Assembly (NCBI GenBank): GCA_002435715.1
Contig: DISD01000002.1
Span: forward strand, 1 to 64,000
From: Rhodospirillaceae bacterium UBA6219
GTDB lineage: Bacteria; Pseudomonadota; Alphaproteobacteria; Rhodospirillales; Magnetospirillaceae
Reading direction: 5' to 3'
DNA length: 64,000 bases
Positions 34,077-43,524 of the stretch are shown here, piece by piece; position 1 is the stretch's first letter, and each line of letters begins with the position of its first letter. A program made the position numbers and the translations under genes. A model generated the notes under the pieces. That model saw nothing but the letters and a program-made list of their open reading frames with translations, made no database searches and was not told where the DNA came from.

Positions 34077-35411
34077 ATGCCCAAGATCGGAATCGTCAGC
34101 CTGGGCTGCGCCAAAGCCTTGGTGGATTCGGAACGAATCCTCACCCGCCTGCGCGCCGAGGGCTATGACATCTCGGATTCCTATGACGGCGCCGACGTGG
34201 TGGTGGTCAACACCTGCGGTTTCCTGGACAGCGCGCGGGCCGAATCGCTGGAAGCCATCGGCGAAGCCATGAACGAAAACGGCCGCGTCATCGTCACCGG
34301 CTGCATGGGCGGCGAAGAAGACACCATCCGCAAGGCCCATCCCGACGTGCTGGCGGTCACCGGGCCGCACCAATATCAACAGGTGGTGGATGCGGTGCAT
34401 CAAGCGGCGCCGCCGGAAAGCTCGCCGCTCCATTCGTTGGTGCCGCCCGAAGGCCTGCACCTGACGCCCGGCCATTACGCCTATCTGAAGATTTCCGAAG
34501 GCTGCAACCACCGCTGTTCCTTCTGCATCATCCCCGGCATTCGCGGCGATTTGGTCAGCCGCCCGGTGGGCGACGTGCTGGAAGAAGCCGAACGCTTGGC
34601 CATGGCCGGCATCAAGGAAATCCTGGTGATCAGCCAGGATACCGGCGCCTATGGCGTCGATCTGAAATATGCCGAAAGTCAATGGCATGGCCGTCCCGTC
34701 AAATCACGGTTGACGGAAATGGCCGCCGCCTTGGGCGATCTGGGCGTTTGGACGCGCCTGCATTACGTCTATCCCTATCCCCATGTGGACGAAGTGATCC
34801 CGCTGATGGCGCAAGGCAAGATCCTGCCCTATCTGGACATCCCCTTCCAGCATGCCAGCCCGAAGATCCTGAAGGCGATGAAGCGGCCGGCCGACCATGA
34901 ACGCCTGCTGGAACGCATCAAGTCCTGGCGCGAGGTTTGCCCCGATCTGGCGATCCGCTCCACCTTCATCGTCGGCTTCCCCGGCGAGACCGAGGAAGAT
35001 TTCGAGTTCCTGCTGGATTGGCTGGTACAGGCCCGCATCGACCGCGTCGGCTGCTTCAAATATGAAAACGTCGGCGGTGCCCCGGCCAATTCCTTGGAAG
35101 ACCACGTGGACGAGGACGTCAAGGAAGAGCGCTATAACCGCTTGATGGAAGTGGCCCGCCAGATCGCCGACGACATCAGCAAGTCGAAGATCGGCAAGAC
35201 CATCGAAGTCATCATCGACGAAGTGGACGACGAAGGCGCTTTCGGCCGGTCCTGGGCCGACAGCCCGGAAGTGGACGGCTGCGTGTTCATCAACGGCGAA
35301 ACCGACGTGGAACCGGGCGACATCGTCCTGGTGGAAGTGGAAAACGCCGAAGATTTCGATCTGTGGGGCCGCATCGTCGGCATCGCCCCGGAACGCGTCC
35401 GCAAATACTAG
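34077..35411 (+). CDS. rimO: Ribosomal protein S12 methylthiotransferase RimO
   Basis: 444 residues from the ATG at 34077 after AAAGGAAC. An N-terminal UPF0004 domain has three Fe-S cysteines (SLGCAK, VVNTCGF, VTGCMGG). The radical SAM domain has CNHRCSFC near residue 148, and the C-terminal TRAM domain starts near 375. It methylthiolates S12 Asp89. It is divergent from the YeeE operon. Confidence 0.96.
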   Translation: MPKIGIVSLGCAKALVDSERILTRLRAEGYDISDSYDGADVVVVNTCGFLDSARAESLEAIGEAMNENGRVIVTGCMGGEEDTIRKAHPDVLAVTGPHQYQQVVDAVHQAAPPESSPLHSLVPPEGLHLTPGHYAYLKISEGCNHRCSFCIIPGIRGDLVSRPVGDVLEEAERLAMAGIKEILVISQDTGAYGVDLKYAESQWHGRPVKSRLTEMAAALGDLGVWTRLHYVYPYPHVDEVIPLMAQGKILPYLDIPFQHASPKILKAMKRPADHERLLERIKSWREVCPDLAIRSTFIVGFPGETEEDFEFLLDWLVQARIDRVGCFKYENVGGAPANSLEDHVDEDVKEERYNRLMEVARQIADDISKSKIGKTIEVIIDEVDDEGAFGRSWADSPEVDGCVFINGETDVEPGDIVLVEVENAEDFDLWGRIVGIAPERVRKY

Positions 35412-35423
35412 GCTCTTTTCGGC

Positions 35424-36104
35424 TTATTCCACCAAGCGGCCGTCGCGAAGCACATGCATGGCATCGAAGCGGTCGAAAATCTTCTCGTCGTGGGTGACGA
35501 CGATGACCGCCGCGTGCTGTTCCATTGCCACTTTGCGCAACAGGTCCATGACAATGCCGGCGCGTTCCGAATCCAAGGCGGCGGTGGGTTCGTCTGCCAG
35601 GATGATCCGCGGGCGATTGGCCAGGGCGCGGGCGATGGCCACCCGCTGGGCCTGACCGCCGGACAATTGTGACGGCCGCCTTTCGGCATGCTCGCCCACT
35701 TCCAGATAGTCCAACAATTCCTGCGCCCGTTGCCTGGCCTGACTGCGCCCCTGCCCCATCAGATCCAGCACCACCTCGATGTTCTCGGACACCGACAGGA
35801 ACGGGATCAGGTTGTGGAACTGAAAGATGAAACCGATCTTTTCCAGCCGTAACCGGCGCAGGTCGCGACGGGTCCACTTGCCGTCATAGACCACCTCGCC
35901 GTCCAGTCTGATCCACCCGGAACTGGGCTCGACGATGGCGGCAACCAGATTGAGCAGCGTACTTTTACCCGATCCGCTGGGCCCCAGCAGCCCCACCACC
36001 TGTCCGGCGTGGATATCAAGATCAAGGTCCCGCAGGGCGTCGACCCGCGTCGCTCCCTCGCCATAATGCTTCGACAATCCTTTGAGCTCGACCAAGGCTT
36101 CCAT
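35424..36104 (-). CDS. ABC transporter ATP-binding protein (LolD/MacB/DevA type)
   Basis: 226 residues with Walker A GPSGSGKST, signature LSGGQAQRVAIARAL, Walker B RIILADEPTAALD and the H-loop VVTHDEKIFDRFD. The sequence class pairs with FtsX-like permeases. It is the last gene of a three-gene exporter operon with the upstream permease one nucleotide away. Confidence 0.93.
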   Translation of the reverse strand: MEALVELKGLSKHYGEGATRVDALRDLDLDIHAGQVVGLLGPSGSGKSTLLNLVAAIVEPSSGWIRLDGEVVYDGKWTRRDLRRLRLEKIGFIFQFHNLIPFLSVSENIEVVLDLMGQGRSQARQRAQELLDYLEVGEHAERRPSQLSGGQAQRVAIARALANRPRIILADEPTAALDSERAGIVMDLLRKVAMEQHAAVIVVTHDEKIFDRFDAMHVLRDGRLVE

Positions 36105-36105
36105 G

Positions 36106-37236
36106 TCAGCCTCCCAAGGCCTGGGCGGGATCGACCTTCAACGCATAGCGAACCCCCATCAGGCTGGCCAACAGGCACACGAAAGTCACCACCCCCCCCA
36201 AAGCGACGGCGTCCCCCGGCAACAGGACGACCCGACGGGGAAAGTAGTCGGCGCCCATGAAAATCAGGGCCGCCCCCAATCCGAAACCGATGCCGCCCAA
36301 GGCCAAGGATTGCTGGACGATCAGGCCGACGATGGTGCGGTCAGGCGCTCCGATCAGTTTAAGCGTGGCGATCTCGCGCATCTTGTCCATGGTCATGGTG
36401 TAGATGATCAGGGCAATCACCACCGCCGACACCAGTAAAAGGATGGTGGTGAACATGCCGATCTGCTTGCGCGCCCGATCGACCACCGAACTGACCAGCA
36501 GGTTTTCCTGTCGGTCTTGGGTCAACGCCCCCAGATGTTTCCAGCGCTGCACCGTTCGGGCGACGGCTTCGGCCGCCACGCCGGGACGCAATCGGGCGAC
36601 GACGGCGTTGACTTGGTTCAGGTTGGCCCCCTGTCCGCGAAAAGCCTGATTGCGAGCGGCCGCGCCTTCCAGTTCGAACTGAAGTTCCTGGGCGTCTTTC
36701 AGCGTCAGATAGGCGACGGGATTACCACCGGAATCCACCCGTCCCTCGGTCAGCCCGACGATGGTGAAATCCTTCGATCCCAGGTGTAGCTTTTCCCCCA
36801 GGGCGATCCCCGCACGCCGATCGACCACCATTTCGTAATGAGAGCGGGCGACGGCACGCCCGGCGACCAAATGTTTGGGCTCTCCCAAGCGGCCGATCTC
36901 ATAGCCCACCACGTAAAGCCGTATCTTGCGCTGGCCCTGTCTTGCCTCGGCGATCTGGAAAGTCAGCACCCCGGCTTCGGCCACCCCTTCCAGACGGGCC
37001 ACGGTTTCGCGGGCATCCTTGGGAATACGGGACGATTCGGCGAAAGGTCCCTGCGTACCGCCTTCAACCACCCACAGATCGGCGTCGGCCAGACGCACCA
37101 ATTGCAAGGCGTCGGCGACGATGCCCCGATAAATGCCGACCATGGACAGCACCACGCCCAACAACAAAGCCAAGCCGACACAGGTCAGCACGAAACGTCC
37201 CAACCGATGACGGATGTCACGCCGGGCCAGGTTCAT
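36106..37236 (-). CDS. FtsX/DevC-type ABC permease
   Basis: 376 residues. There is one N-terminal helix (FVLTCVGLALLLGVVLSM), a large periplasmic MacB-like domain (about 45-230) and three C-terminal helices (ILLLVSAVVIALIIYTMTM onward). The topology is that of mechanotransmission exporters (MacB, LolC, DevC), which push lipids, peptides or drugs through an adaptor. The ATG at 37236 overlaps the adaptor stop; longer readings are out-of-gene. Confidence 0.92.
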   Translation of the reverse strand: MNLARRDIRHRLGRFVLTCVGLALLLGVVLSMVGIYRGIVADALQLVRLADADLWVVEGGTQGPFAESSRIPKDARETVARLEGVAEAGVLTFQIAEARQGQRKIRLYVVGYEIGRLGEPKHLVAGRAVARSHYEMVVDRRAGIALGEKLHLGSKDFTIVGLTEGRVDSGGNPVAYLTLKDAQELQFELEGAAARNQAFRGQGANLNQVNAVVARLRPGVAAEAVARTVQRWKHLGALTQDRQENLLVSSVVDRARKQIGMFTTILLLVSAVVIALIIYTMTMDKMREIATLKLIGAPDRTIVGLIVQQSLALGGIGFGLGAALIFMGADYFPRRVVLLPGDAVALGGVVTFVCLLASLMGVRYALKVDPAQALGG

Positions 37237-38126
37237 TTCTGGTCCTCCACCACCACCTCGGCCTGTTCGCCCAGATGGAAGGGTTGGGGAATGGTGTCGA
37301 AGGCGATGTGAACGATCCGTTCCTCGGAGACACGATCCGCCTCGATGTCGATACGGGCGACGCGCCCGGAAAAGTCGAGCCCCGGCAGCGAACGCAGGAC
37401 GATACGGGCACTTTGACCAACCGCCAGATGGCCGGCACGGGCCTCGTCCACATAAGCGCGCACCCAAACCGTGACCGGATCGACCACGGTGAACACCGCC
37501 GCCCCGGCCACCACGGCCGCCCCCAGTTCGCGTTCGCGTTTGACCACCAAACCGTCATAGGGGGCGGTCAGGATGAATTTGGCCAGTTTCTGGCGTTCGC
37601 GTTCCAGCAACGCCTTCGACGCTTCGATATCGGCCAGGGCGACGGCCACGTCGGCGGCGGCGATATCGGCACCGGCCCGGGCGTCTTCGGCGGCTTCGAT
37701 CGAGACGGTGCCCTTACGCTCCAAGGCTTGGCGGCGACTATCGACGCTTTGCTTTTGCTCGCGAACGGCGCGGGCCCGTTCCAACCGGGCACGGGCCTGG
37801 GTCAGGGCCGCCTCGGCCTGGGCGACCACCGCCCGTTGTTCGCCATCCGCCAGATGCGCCAGAATCTGCCCCTTGGCGACGCGATCACCTTGATCGGCAC
37901 TCAGCGCGATCAACGTACCGGCCACCTCGAAACCAATCGTGGATTGTACGCGCGCCTCGACCGTACCGATCCCATAGACGCCGACGGCCTCGGAGACGGC
38001 CTCGGGCTTCGCGGCCCGCACCTCGCCGTCACTCGCCTTGCCCCCCGATTGTCGCGAGACGATGGCGAGGGCCAGGATTCCCGCCACCAAAACAGCCGCT
38101 CCCGCCCATTTCCATGACAGCTTCAT
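37233..38126 (-). CDS. HlyD-family periplasmic adaptor
   Basis: 297 residues with an N-terminal membrane anchor (WAGAAVLVAGILALAIVS). A biotinyl-lipoyl-like domain follows (IGFEVAGTLIALSADQGDRVAKGQILAHL), then an alpha-helical hairpin (about 90-165) and the second lipoyl half plus beta-barrel (APYDGLVVKRERELGAAV). It links the permease to an outer-membrane channel not encoded here. It is first in the operon, and the three genes overlap or abut, so they make a DevBCA-like exporter. Confidence 0.92.
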   Translation of the reverse strand: MKLSWKWAGAAVLVAGILALAIVSRQSGGKASDGEVRAAKPEAVSEAVGVYGIGTVEARVQSTIGFEVAGTLIALSADQGDRVAKGQILAHLADGEQRAVVAQAEAALTQARARLERARAVREQKQSVDSRRQALERKGTVSIEAAEDARAGADIAAADVAVALADIEASKALLERERQKLAKFILTAPYDGLVVKRERELGAAVVAGAAVFTVVDPVTVWVRAYVDEARAGHLAVGQSARIVLRSLPGLDFSGRVARIDIEADRVSEERIVHIAFDTIPQPFHLGEQAEVVVEDQK

Positions 38127-38212
38127 TTCGCCCCTACGCAATATCAATTTTCCCTAATATTGAAATTCCCAGCGTACCGCGTCCTTGACGCCCGTCAATG
38201 CCCCGCTCGGAC

Positions 38213-38608
38213 CTAAAACAGCTTGAAATCCGTGGAGGTGCCCTTCATTCCCCAGCTGACGGCTTCCAAGAAGGTGGAGACCCCGCACGGCTTGCTGACC
38301 AAGCCGGCGAAACCATGAGCTTGCAGCCGTTCGATCAGATCGGGCAGTGCCGAGGCGGTCAGGGCCAAAATAGGGGGCGCGTCGTCTCCCAAGGCGGTAA
38401 TGATGTCGGATGCCACGTCCATGCCGCTGCGTCCGGGCAGGTTGATGTCCATCAAAACCAGACCGGGACGGTATTTGTGGACCATTTCGACCGCGCGCAT
38501 CCCGTCATCCAGGGCGATCCCCCCGAACGGCGTCATTTCCAACAAGTCCATGTAAAGGTCGCGGTTGGTCTTGTTGTCGTCGACGACCAACACGCAGGGC
38601 TTTTCCAT
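38213..38608 (-). CDS. Stand-alone receiver-domain response regulator
   Basis: 131 residues from the ATG at 38608. The receiver domain is complete: acidic pair VLVVDDNKTNRD, phospho-acceptor Asp in GLVLMDINLPGRSG, Thr in LALTASALPD and Lys in LVSKPCGVST. There is no output domain, so it acts by protein contact, like CheY or Spo0F. It could be a phosphorelay intermediate for the hybrid kinases at 40-47 kb. A long hairpin precedes it. Confidence 0.88.
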   Translation of the reverse strand: MEKPCVLVVDDNKTNRDLYMDLLEMTPFGGIALDDGMRAVEMVHKYRPGLVLMDINLPGRSGMDVASDIITALGDDAPPILALTASALPDLIERLQAHGFAGLVSKPCGVSTFLEAVSWGMKGTSTDFKLF

Positions 38609-38641
38609 GGGCAAGTCCTCTGGGCTATTTCTTCTGAACAG

Positions 38642-38676
38642 GGTGGCAGAGCCGGCTTTTTCCGGCAAGTGCCACC
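38642..38676. repeat. Interrupted inverted repeat in divergent intergenic region
   Basis: Outer arms GGTGGCA / TGCCACC (38642-38648, 38670-38676) enclose inner arms GCCGG / CCGGC (38651-38655, 38662-38666). It lies between the receiver gene and the coiled-coil gene. It may be a 5' leader structure or protein-binding site. Confidence 0.5.
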
Positions 38677-38766
38677 AATGCATGGCAGCGACTTAGCCGT
38701 CCCGCCCTTGTACGGCACAGCCGATCAAGGCATAGTGTTGCGTGTTTCGATTTCGGGTGAGAAACA

Positions 38767-40095
38767 ATGGGGTTTGGTGTGGTTTCCGACGACCCGCAAG
38801 ACATGGAATTACCGATGGGCGAGCAGCCCCCGGGAACGGGCATGGCGTTAAGCGCCGGAGCCAACGCCCCTACCGCCATGGATCAGGCCAATCTTGTCCC
38901 GCTGCTGGAACGGCTGGAAGCGCTGTCTTTCACCTTCGAAGCGCTGAACGCCAGCAGCCGGACCTATGCCGCCGAGGCGGTTCTGGAAACCCTGGGGCGC
39001 ATGGAACGCCGCGACCTGCAGGCCCTGGCCGCGGTCGAGGCTTTCGCCAGCGCGCTGAAAACCGTCGGCCAGCATCTGGCCGGCTTGCGCAACGCCATCC
39101 AGGGCACCGCCCACGACGCGGCCCACGGCTTCCAGTTGATCACCGAGCGCCTGGACCAGTTGGAAAACCGCATGGGTGCCAACGCCCTGACCGGCCCCTC
39201 GGATGGCAGCCAGTTGACGGTGATCGCCGACCGCCTGGGCGCTATCGAGGAATTGATCGGCCAAGGCGAAGCCTATGACCCCTCTCCCATGGTCCAGATT
39301 CTGGAAACCATGGTCCAGAAGGTGGAAAAGGTCGAAGAAAAGGTCGAGGACCTGCCCGGCCGCGTCGCCGAAGCGGTGGACATGGCCCCGGTGGCCAGCA
39401 ATCTGGAAAACATCGCTGAGCGCATGGCCAGCGTCGAACGCAAGATCGACGAGGCCAAGACAGTGGACGTCACCCCGTTGCGTCTGGCGCTGGACGTCAT
39501 CTCGAAACGGGTGGCCCGCATCGAACAGCGGATGGAACAAGCCCCGGAACAAGCCCAAGGCGTGGACACGTCTTCCATCACCCAGGTGCTGGAAGCCATT
39601 TCCAGCCGGATCGGCAACATGGAAGAACGGGTCAGCAGCACCGACAAGGTGGACGCCCTGTCCGGCTTCCTGGAGATGGTCAACAAGCGGCTGGAACGCA
39701 TGGAAAGCGGTTTGACCGCCGGCAAAACCCTGCCGCCCGGCGTGCGGGTCAATGCCAATCCGCGCCCACAGCCCCCCGTCCAAACCGCGGCGCCCGCTCC
39801 GGCGCCGGCCAAAACTCCAGTTGTGGCCACGGCCCCGGCACAGCCCCAAGCGGTTCAAAATCCGACGCCAGCCCCGGCTGCCACTGTCGCGGCCCCGGCC
39901 GCCCCGGCACCCAAAAACCCGGCGCCCAAAAACCCAGCGCTCAGCCGCCCCATCGCCCCACCACCGGCGGAGCCGCAGCCCTCGGCGGCATCGGTCATTC
40001 CGCCGGTCCTGCAGGGAAGCGAACAAGCCCCCCCCATTGCCAAGCAGCAGGTGGACAACTTGCTGGAACAAGTGCTGAAAGTGCTGTCGCGCTAG
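38767..40095 (+). CDS. Unrecognised coiled-coil protein with Pro/Ala-rich tail
   Basis: 442 residues without signal peptide or membrane helix. The first ~320 residues are heptad-rich and strongly alpha-helical (VPLLERLEALSFTFEALNAS, MVQKVEKVEEKVEDLPGRVA, ENIAERMASVERKIDEAKTV), with recurring blocks of the form A-I-S-x-R-I-G/A-x-M/I-E that look like an internal repeat. Residues ~325-410 are a flexible Pro/Ala/Lys linker. A short terminal helix (VDNLLEQVLKVLSR) could be a docking peptide. It is the only plus-strand gene inside the signalling island, and may be a scaffold or polar-localisation protein. No family is assigned. Confidence 0.75.
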   Translation: MGFGVVSDDPQDMELPMGEQPPGTGMALSAGANAPTAMDQANLVPLLERLEALSFTFEALNASSRTYAAEAVLETLGRMERRDLQALAAVEAFASALKTVGQHLAGLRNAIQGTAHDAAHGFQLITERLDQLENRMGANALTGPSDGSQLTVIADRLGAIEELIGQGEAYDPSPMVQILETMVQKVEKVEEKVEDLPGRVAEAVDMAPVASNLENIAERMASVERKIDEAKTVDVTPLRLALDVISKRVARIEQRMEQAPEQAQGVDTSSITQVLEAISSRIGNMEERVSSTDKVDALSGFLEMVNKRLERMESGLTAGKTLPPGVRVNANPRPQPPVQTAAPAPAPAKTPVVATAPAQPQAVQNPTPAPAATVAAPAAPAPKNPAPKNPALSRPIAPPPAEPQPSAASVIPPVLQGSEQAPPIAKQQVDNLLEQVLKVLSR

Positions 40096-40182
40096 AACGG
40101 CCCCGCAAGGGGCGCCACGGGCAGAAGCGAGAGATGGTTCCGTTTGAACGGAAAACAGCTCGAGAAATTCTGTTGCGCTGCC

Positions 40183-42447
40183 TCAGCTTGACAAGCGCTG
40201 ACGCCATTCCTCGAGAACCGCCGCCAAGGCGTCTCGCCGAACCGGCTTGGGGACAAAGCCGTTCATGCCGGCCTGCGCGCAGCGTTCGCGGTCTTCGGCC
40301 AGGACGTTGGCGGTCATGGCGATAATGGGAATGGTGGTGCATTTCCCCGACATTTCGCGGATCAGCTTGGTCGCTTCGATGCCGTCCATGTCGGGCAATT
40401 GCAAATCCATGAATATCAAATCGTAATCGCCCCGCAGCACCATGGCGACACCGTCGCCGGCGTCACCGGCGATGTCCACGTCATGGCCCATGGCGTTCAG
40501 ATAACCGCGGGCCACATCCTGGTTCACCGGATTGTCCTCGATGACCAGCAATTTCATCCGACGCCCTTCGCTGGGAACCGGAACGCTGGAAACCGCCAAA
40601 TCGGGATCTTGTCGTGCCGACAGGTTGAACGCCACCTGATGCACGGTTTCAACCAATTCGTCATGGCGATAAGGCCCGGCCAGAACCTTGGATGCTCCCC
40701 GTGACAGGGCTTCTTCGATCAGCTCACGGTCGCCACCCGGCACCGAAACCACCACCTTGACCGGGGCAAGGTTGCTGTCGTTGCGCATCATGCTGAGAAG
40801 TTCCATGCCGCCCATCAGCGGCATGTCCTGGTCGGCCACCACCACCAAACGCTCCAAGGGGGCGTTGGCGGCGCGCATCCAAACCAAGGCGTCGGACACC
40901 GTGCTGACCCGCGTCACCACGGCGCCAGCCCGTGCCAAGGTGACTTCCACCACATGGCCGCTGAGAACCAGATCGTCCACCACCAGGACCGGCATGCCGG
41001 CCAGGGGCTTCGCATGGCTTTCGGTTCGCGGCTGATCGTCACAGGGCAAGTCGACTTCGAACCAAAACGTGCTGCCCTGGCCTTCTGCCGAGGAAAAGCC
41101 GATCTCGCCTTCCATCCCCTCGACGATGCGGCGACAAATGGCCAAACCCAAACCGGTGCCACCGAAGCGCCGCGACGTCGAGGAATCGGCCTGGGCGAAC
41201 ATGCCGAACAGGTTGGCCTGGGCTTCTTGTGGAATACCAACACCGGTATCGGTCACCTCGAAGCGAACACGCAGGTCGGAAATCGCCTGGATGGTCACGC
41301 AGATGGCGCCGTTTTCGGTGAACTTGGCCGCGTTGCCCACCAGGTTAAGGACGACTTGGCGCAAACGCCCCGGATCCCCCAGACGAACACCTTCGACACC
41401 GTCAGCCACCAGATAATGCAGGTCGACCGGTCGGCCACGCAGGCGCGGCGACACCACGTCGACCGCCCCTTCCAACAGCTCGGTCAGATCGAAAGGCACG
41501 CGTTCGAATTCCAACTTGCCGGCATCCAACTTCGAAAAGTCCAAGATGTCGTTCAAGATGGTCAGCAAGGATTCGGCCGAATTGCGGATGGTTTGGGCGA
41601 AACGCAGCCGATCGGGGGTCAAGCCGGTGTCGATCAGCAATTCCGTCATCCCCAGGATGCCGTTCATCGGGGTGCGGATTTCATGGCTCATGGTAGCCAG
41701 GAATTCCGACTTGGCCCGGGCGGCGCCTTCCGCCTGACGACGGGCCTCGTCGTTTTCGGCCGCCAAACGCACCAAGTCGTTATTTTGTTCCGCCAGCTGG
41801 GTTTCTTGCAGGCGCCGGGCCAAATCCAGCTGCCAAACCACGAAGACCAGACACAGCACGGCAAAAAAGAAGAAACCGGCCATGATGACGGCCATGCGGG
41901 TAATGCGCAGGCCGGCCTGCGACATCGCCTCGCGGCGGTCGGCATAAACCTTGGCCACCATCACCCCCTGCCCGGTCATCTGCGGCAAAGGCAGGATCGA
42001 CGTCACCAGGTCGACGTTCTCGACCGCCCCGTCGATCGTGGTCAAGCGATCGTAATGATCAAGGTGAGCGACAGGAGCACCTTCGACAGCGCGACGAATG
42101 TCGTCGGGCGAGGCATGCACTTTGCCGATGTCACCGGAATCGGTGGAATAGATCACCGTTCCGTCCATGGTCATAATGCAGACCTTGACCACGTCGGTGC
42201 CGACAAGAAAGCGTCGGACCTTGTCGTCTTCTTGGGCCAAGGCTTGGGAATCGCCGTCGATGTCTTTCCACACCGTGTTGGCGAAGGATCGGATCAGACT
42301 GCGATTGGCGACTTGGGTGGCGTCGACGATGCTGTCTTGCAACATCGAACGCACACTCAGCAAGGTGCCGACATAGACCAGCGACGCCAGGGCCGTGACC
42401 AGGCAAATGAACACCAGATTGAAGTTCGGAGCCTGTTTCGTGCTCAT
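40183..42447 (-). CDS. Membrane hybrid histidine kinase with two receivers
   Basis: 754 residues. Two N-terminal helices (about 10-32 and 185-207) frame a periplasmic sensor of ~150 residues. The HisKA block LATMSHEIRTPMNGILGM carries the phospho-His near residue 255, and the HATPase has N and G boxes (LVGNAAKF, DTGVGIP, GGTGLGLAI). The first receiver (about 500-620) has only one of the acidic pair positions intact (VLVVDDLVLSG) with Asp in VADQDMPLMGG. The second (about 635-750) is complete (LLVIEDNPVNQD, FMDLQLPDMDG). It is last in an operon and starts inside the HD-GYP stop. Confidence 0.92.
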   Translation of the reverse strand: MSTKQAPNFNLVFICLVTALASLVYVGTLLSVRSMLQDSIVDATQVANRSLIRSFANTVWKDIDGDSQALAQEDDKVRRFLVGTDVVKVCIMTMDGTVIYSTDSGDIGKVHASPDDIRRAVEGAPVAHLDHYDRLTTIDGAVENVDLVTSILPLPQMTGQGVMVAKVYADRREAMSQAGLRITRMAVIMAGFFFFAVLCLVFVVWQLDLARRLQETQLAEQNNDLVRLAAENDEARRQAEGAARAKSEFLATMSHEIRTPMNGILGMTELLIDTGLTPDRLRFAQTIRNSAESLLTILNDILDFSKLDAGKLEFERVPFDLTELLEGAVDVVSPRLRGRPVDLHYLVADGVEGVRLGDPGRLRQVVLNLVGNAAKFTENGAICVTIQAISDLRVRFEVTDTGVGIPQEAQANLFGMFAQADSSTSRRFGGTGLGLAICRRIVEGMEGEIGFSSAEGQGSTFWFEVDLPCDDQPRTESHAKPLAGMPVLVVDDLVLSGHVVEVTLARAGAVVTRVSTVSDALVWMRAANAPLERLVVVADQDMPLMGGMELLSMMRNDSNLAPVKVVVSVPGGDRELIEEALSRGASKVLAGPYRHDELVETVHQVAFNLSARQDPDLAVSSVPVPSEGRRMKLLVIEDNPVNQDVARGYLNAMGHDVDIAGDAGDGVAMVLRGDYDLIFMDLQLPDMDGIEATKLIREMSGKCTTIPIIAMTANVLAEDRERCAQAGMNGFVPKPVRRDALAAVLEEWRQRLSS

Positions 42448-43514
42448 GCCAATTGCTCGACCGAACCTTCATAAGCCACTTCGTCGGCGAACTTGGATTT
42501 GATCGTCATCACCTGATCCCACGCCGCCAGAAAGGCGTCGACACAAGCGGCATCGAAATGGCTGCCTTTGCCCTCGACCAGGAAATCACGGGCCTTTTCC
42601 ACCGACCACGCCAGTTTGTAAGGGCGTTCGCTGGTCAACGCGTCGAACACGTCGGCAACGGCGACGATCCGACCGGTCAAGGGAATGTCTTCTGCCGACA
42701 ATCCCTTGGGATAACCGCTGCCGTCCCACTTTTCATGATGGGTCATGGCGATTTCCGCCCCCATGGCGATCAGTTGCGAGGCGCTGCCGTCCAAAATCGC
42801 GTGACCGATTTCGGGGTGACGCTTCATCACCTGGAATTCCTGCTCGTCCAAACGGCCGGGCTTCAGCAAGATGCCGTCGGGAATGCCCAGCTTTCCCACA
42901 TCGTGCATGGGCGACGCCCGCAAGATCAGGTCGCACAGATCCGGCGCCAGCCCCAGCCCACGGGCGATCAATTCCGAATAATGGGCCATGCGCTGAATGT
43001 GACCGCCGGTTTCCGGGTCGCGGAATTCGGCGGCACGCGACAACCGGACCACCAATTCATGTTCGCGGGCGACGATGGCCTGGGTGGCCTTGCGCACTTC
43101 GTCGGCCAGCCAGCGATTGCGGTCGGAAAGCCGCAAATGGCTGCGCCGCAAGGCCAAAAGGTTGACCAGACGGACCCGGACCTCGGTCGGATCGACGGGC
43201 TTGGTCAAGAAGTCGGTGGCCCCCAATTCCAAGGCCCGCTGTCGCACCGAACGTTCCCCGGCGGCGGTGATCATGACGATGGGCACATCCCGCCCACCGG
43301 GCAACTTGCGCACCTCGGCCAGGAATTGATGGCCGTCCATCACCGGCATCATGTAATCCACCAGCACCAGATCGGGCAATTTCGCCCGGGCGTCGTCCAG
43401 GGCTTTCACCGGATCGGCAAAACATTCCACGGTGACGTCGTCGGCCACGCGCAGGGCGATCTGCTCGAACAGCATCAGGTTCGTGTCGTTGTCGTCGACA
43501 ATCTGGATCCGCAT
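42444..43514 (-). CDS. Response regulator with HD-GYP output (RpfG type)
   Basis: 356 residues. The receiver (1-125) has IVDDNDTN, Asp in VLVDYMMPVMDG and Lys in FLTKPVDPTE. The HD-GYP domain (about 160-345) has MHDVGKLGIPDGILLKPG and HHEKWDGSGYPKGL, so active c-di-GMP hydrolysis is expected. Between the two hybrid kinases of this operon, it is the likely terminal output of the FIST-kinase pathway. Confidence 0.94.
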   Translation of the reverse strand: MRIQIVDDNDTNLMLFEQIALRVADDVTVECFADPVKALDDARAKLPDLVLVDYMMPVMDGHQFLAEVRKLPGGRDVPIVMITAAGERSVRQRALELGATDFLTKPVDPTEVRVRLVNLLALRRSHLRLSDRNRWLADEVRKATQAIVAREHELVVRLSRAAEFRDPETGGHIQRMAHYSELIARGLGLAPDLCDLILRASPMHDVGKLGIPDGILLKPGRLDEQEFQVMKRHPEIGHAILDGSASQLIAMGAEIAMTHHEKWDGSGYPKGLSAEDIPLTGRIVAVADVFDALTSERPYKLAWSVEKARDFLVEGKGSHFDAACVDAFLAAWDQVMTIKSKFADEVAYEGSVEQLA

Positions 43515-43524
43515 GTCGGGCCTT

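Noticed and set aside
38185..38198. TTGAC-GCCC-GTCAA dyad upstream of the exporter operon
   Set aside because: It resembles an operator, but no matching -10 at proper distance was found, so it is not called as a feature.
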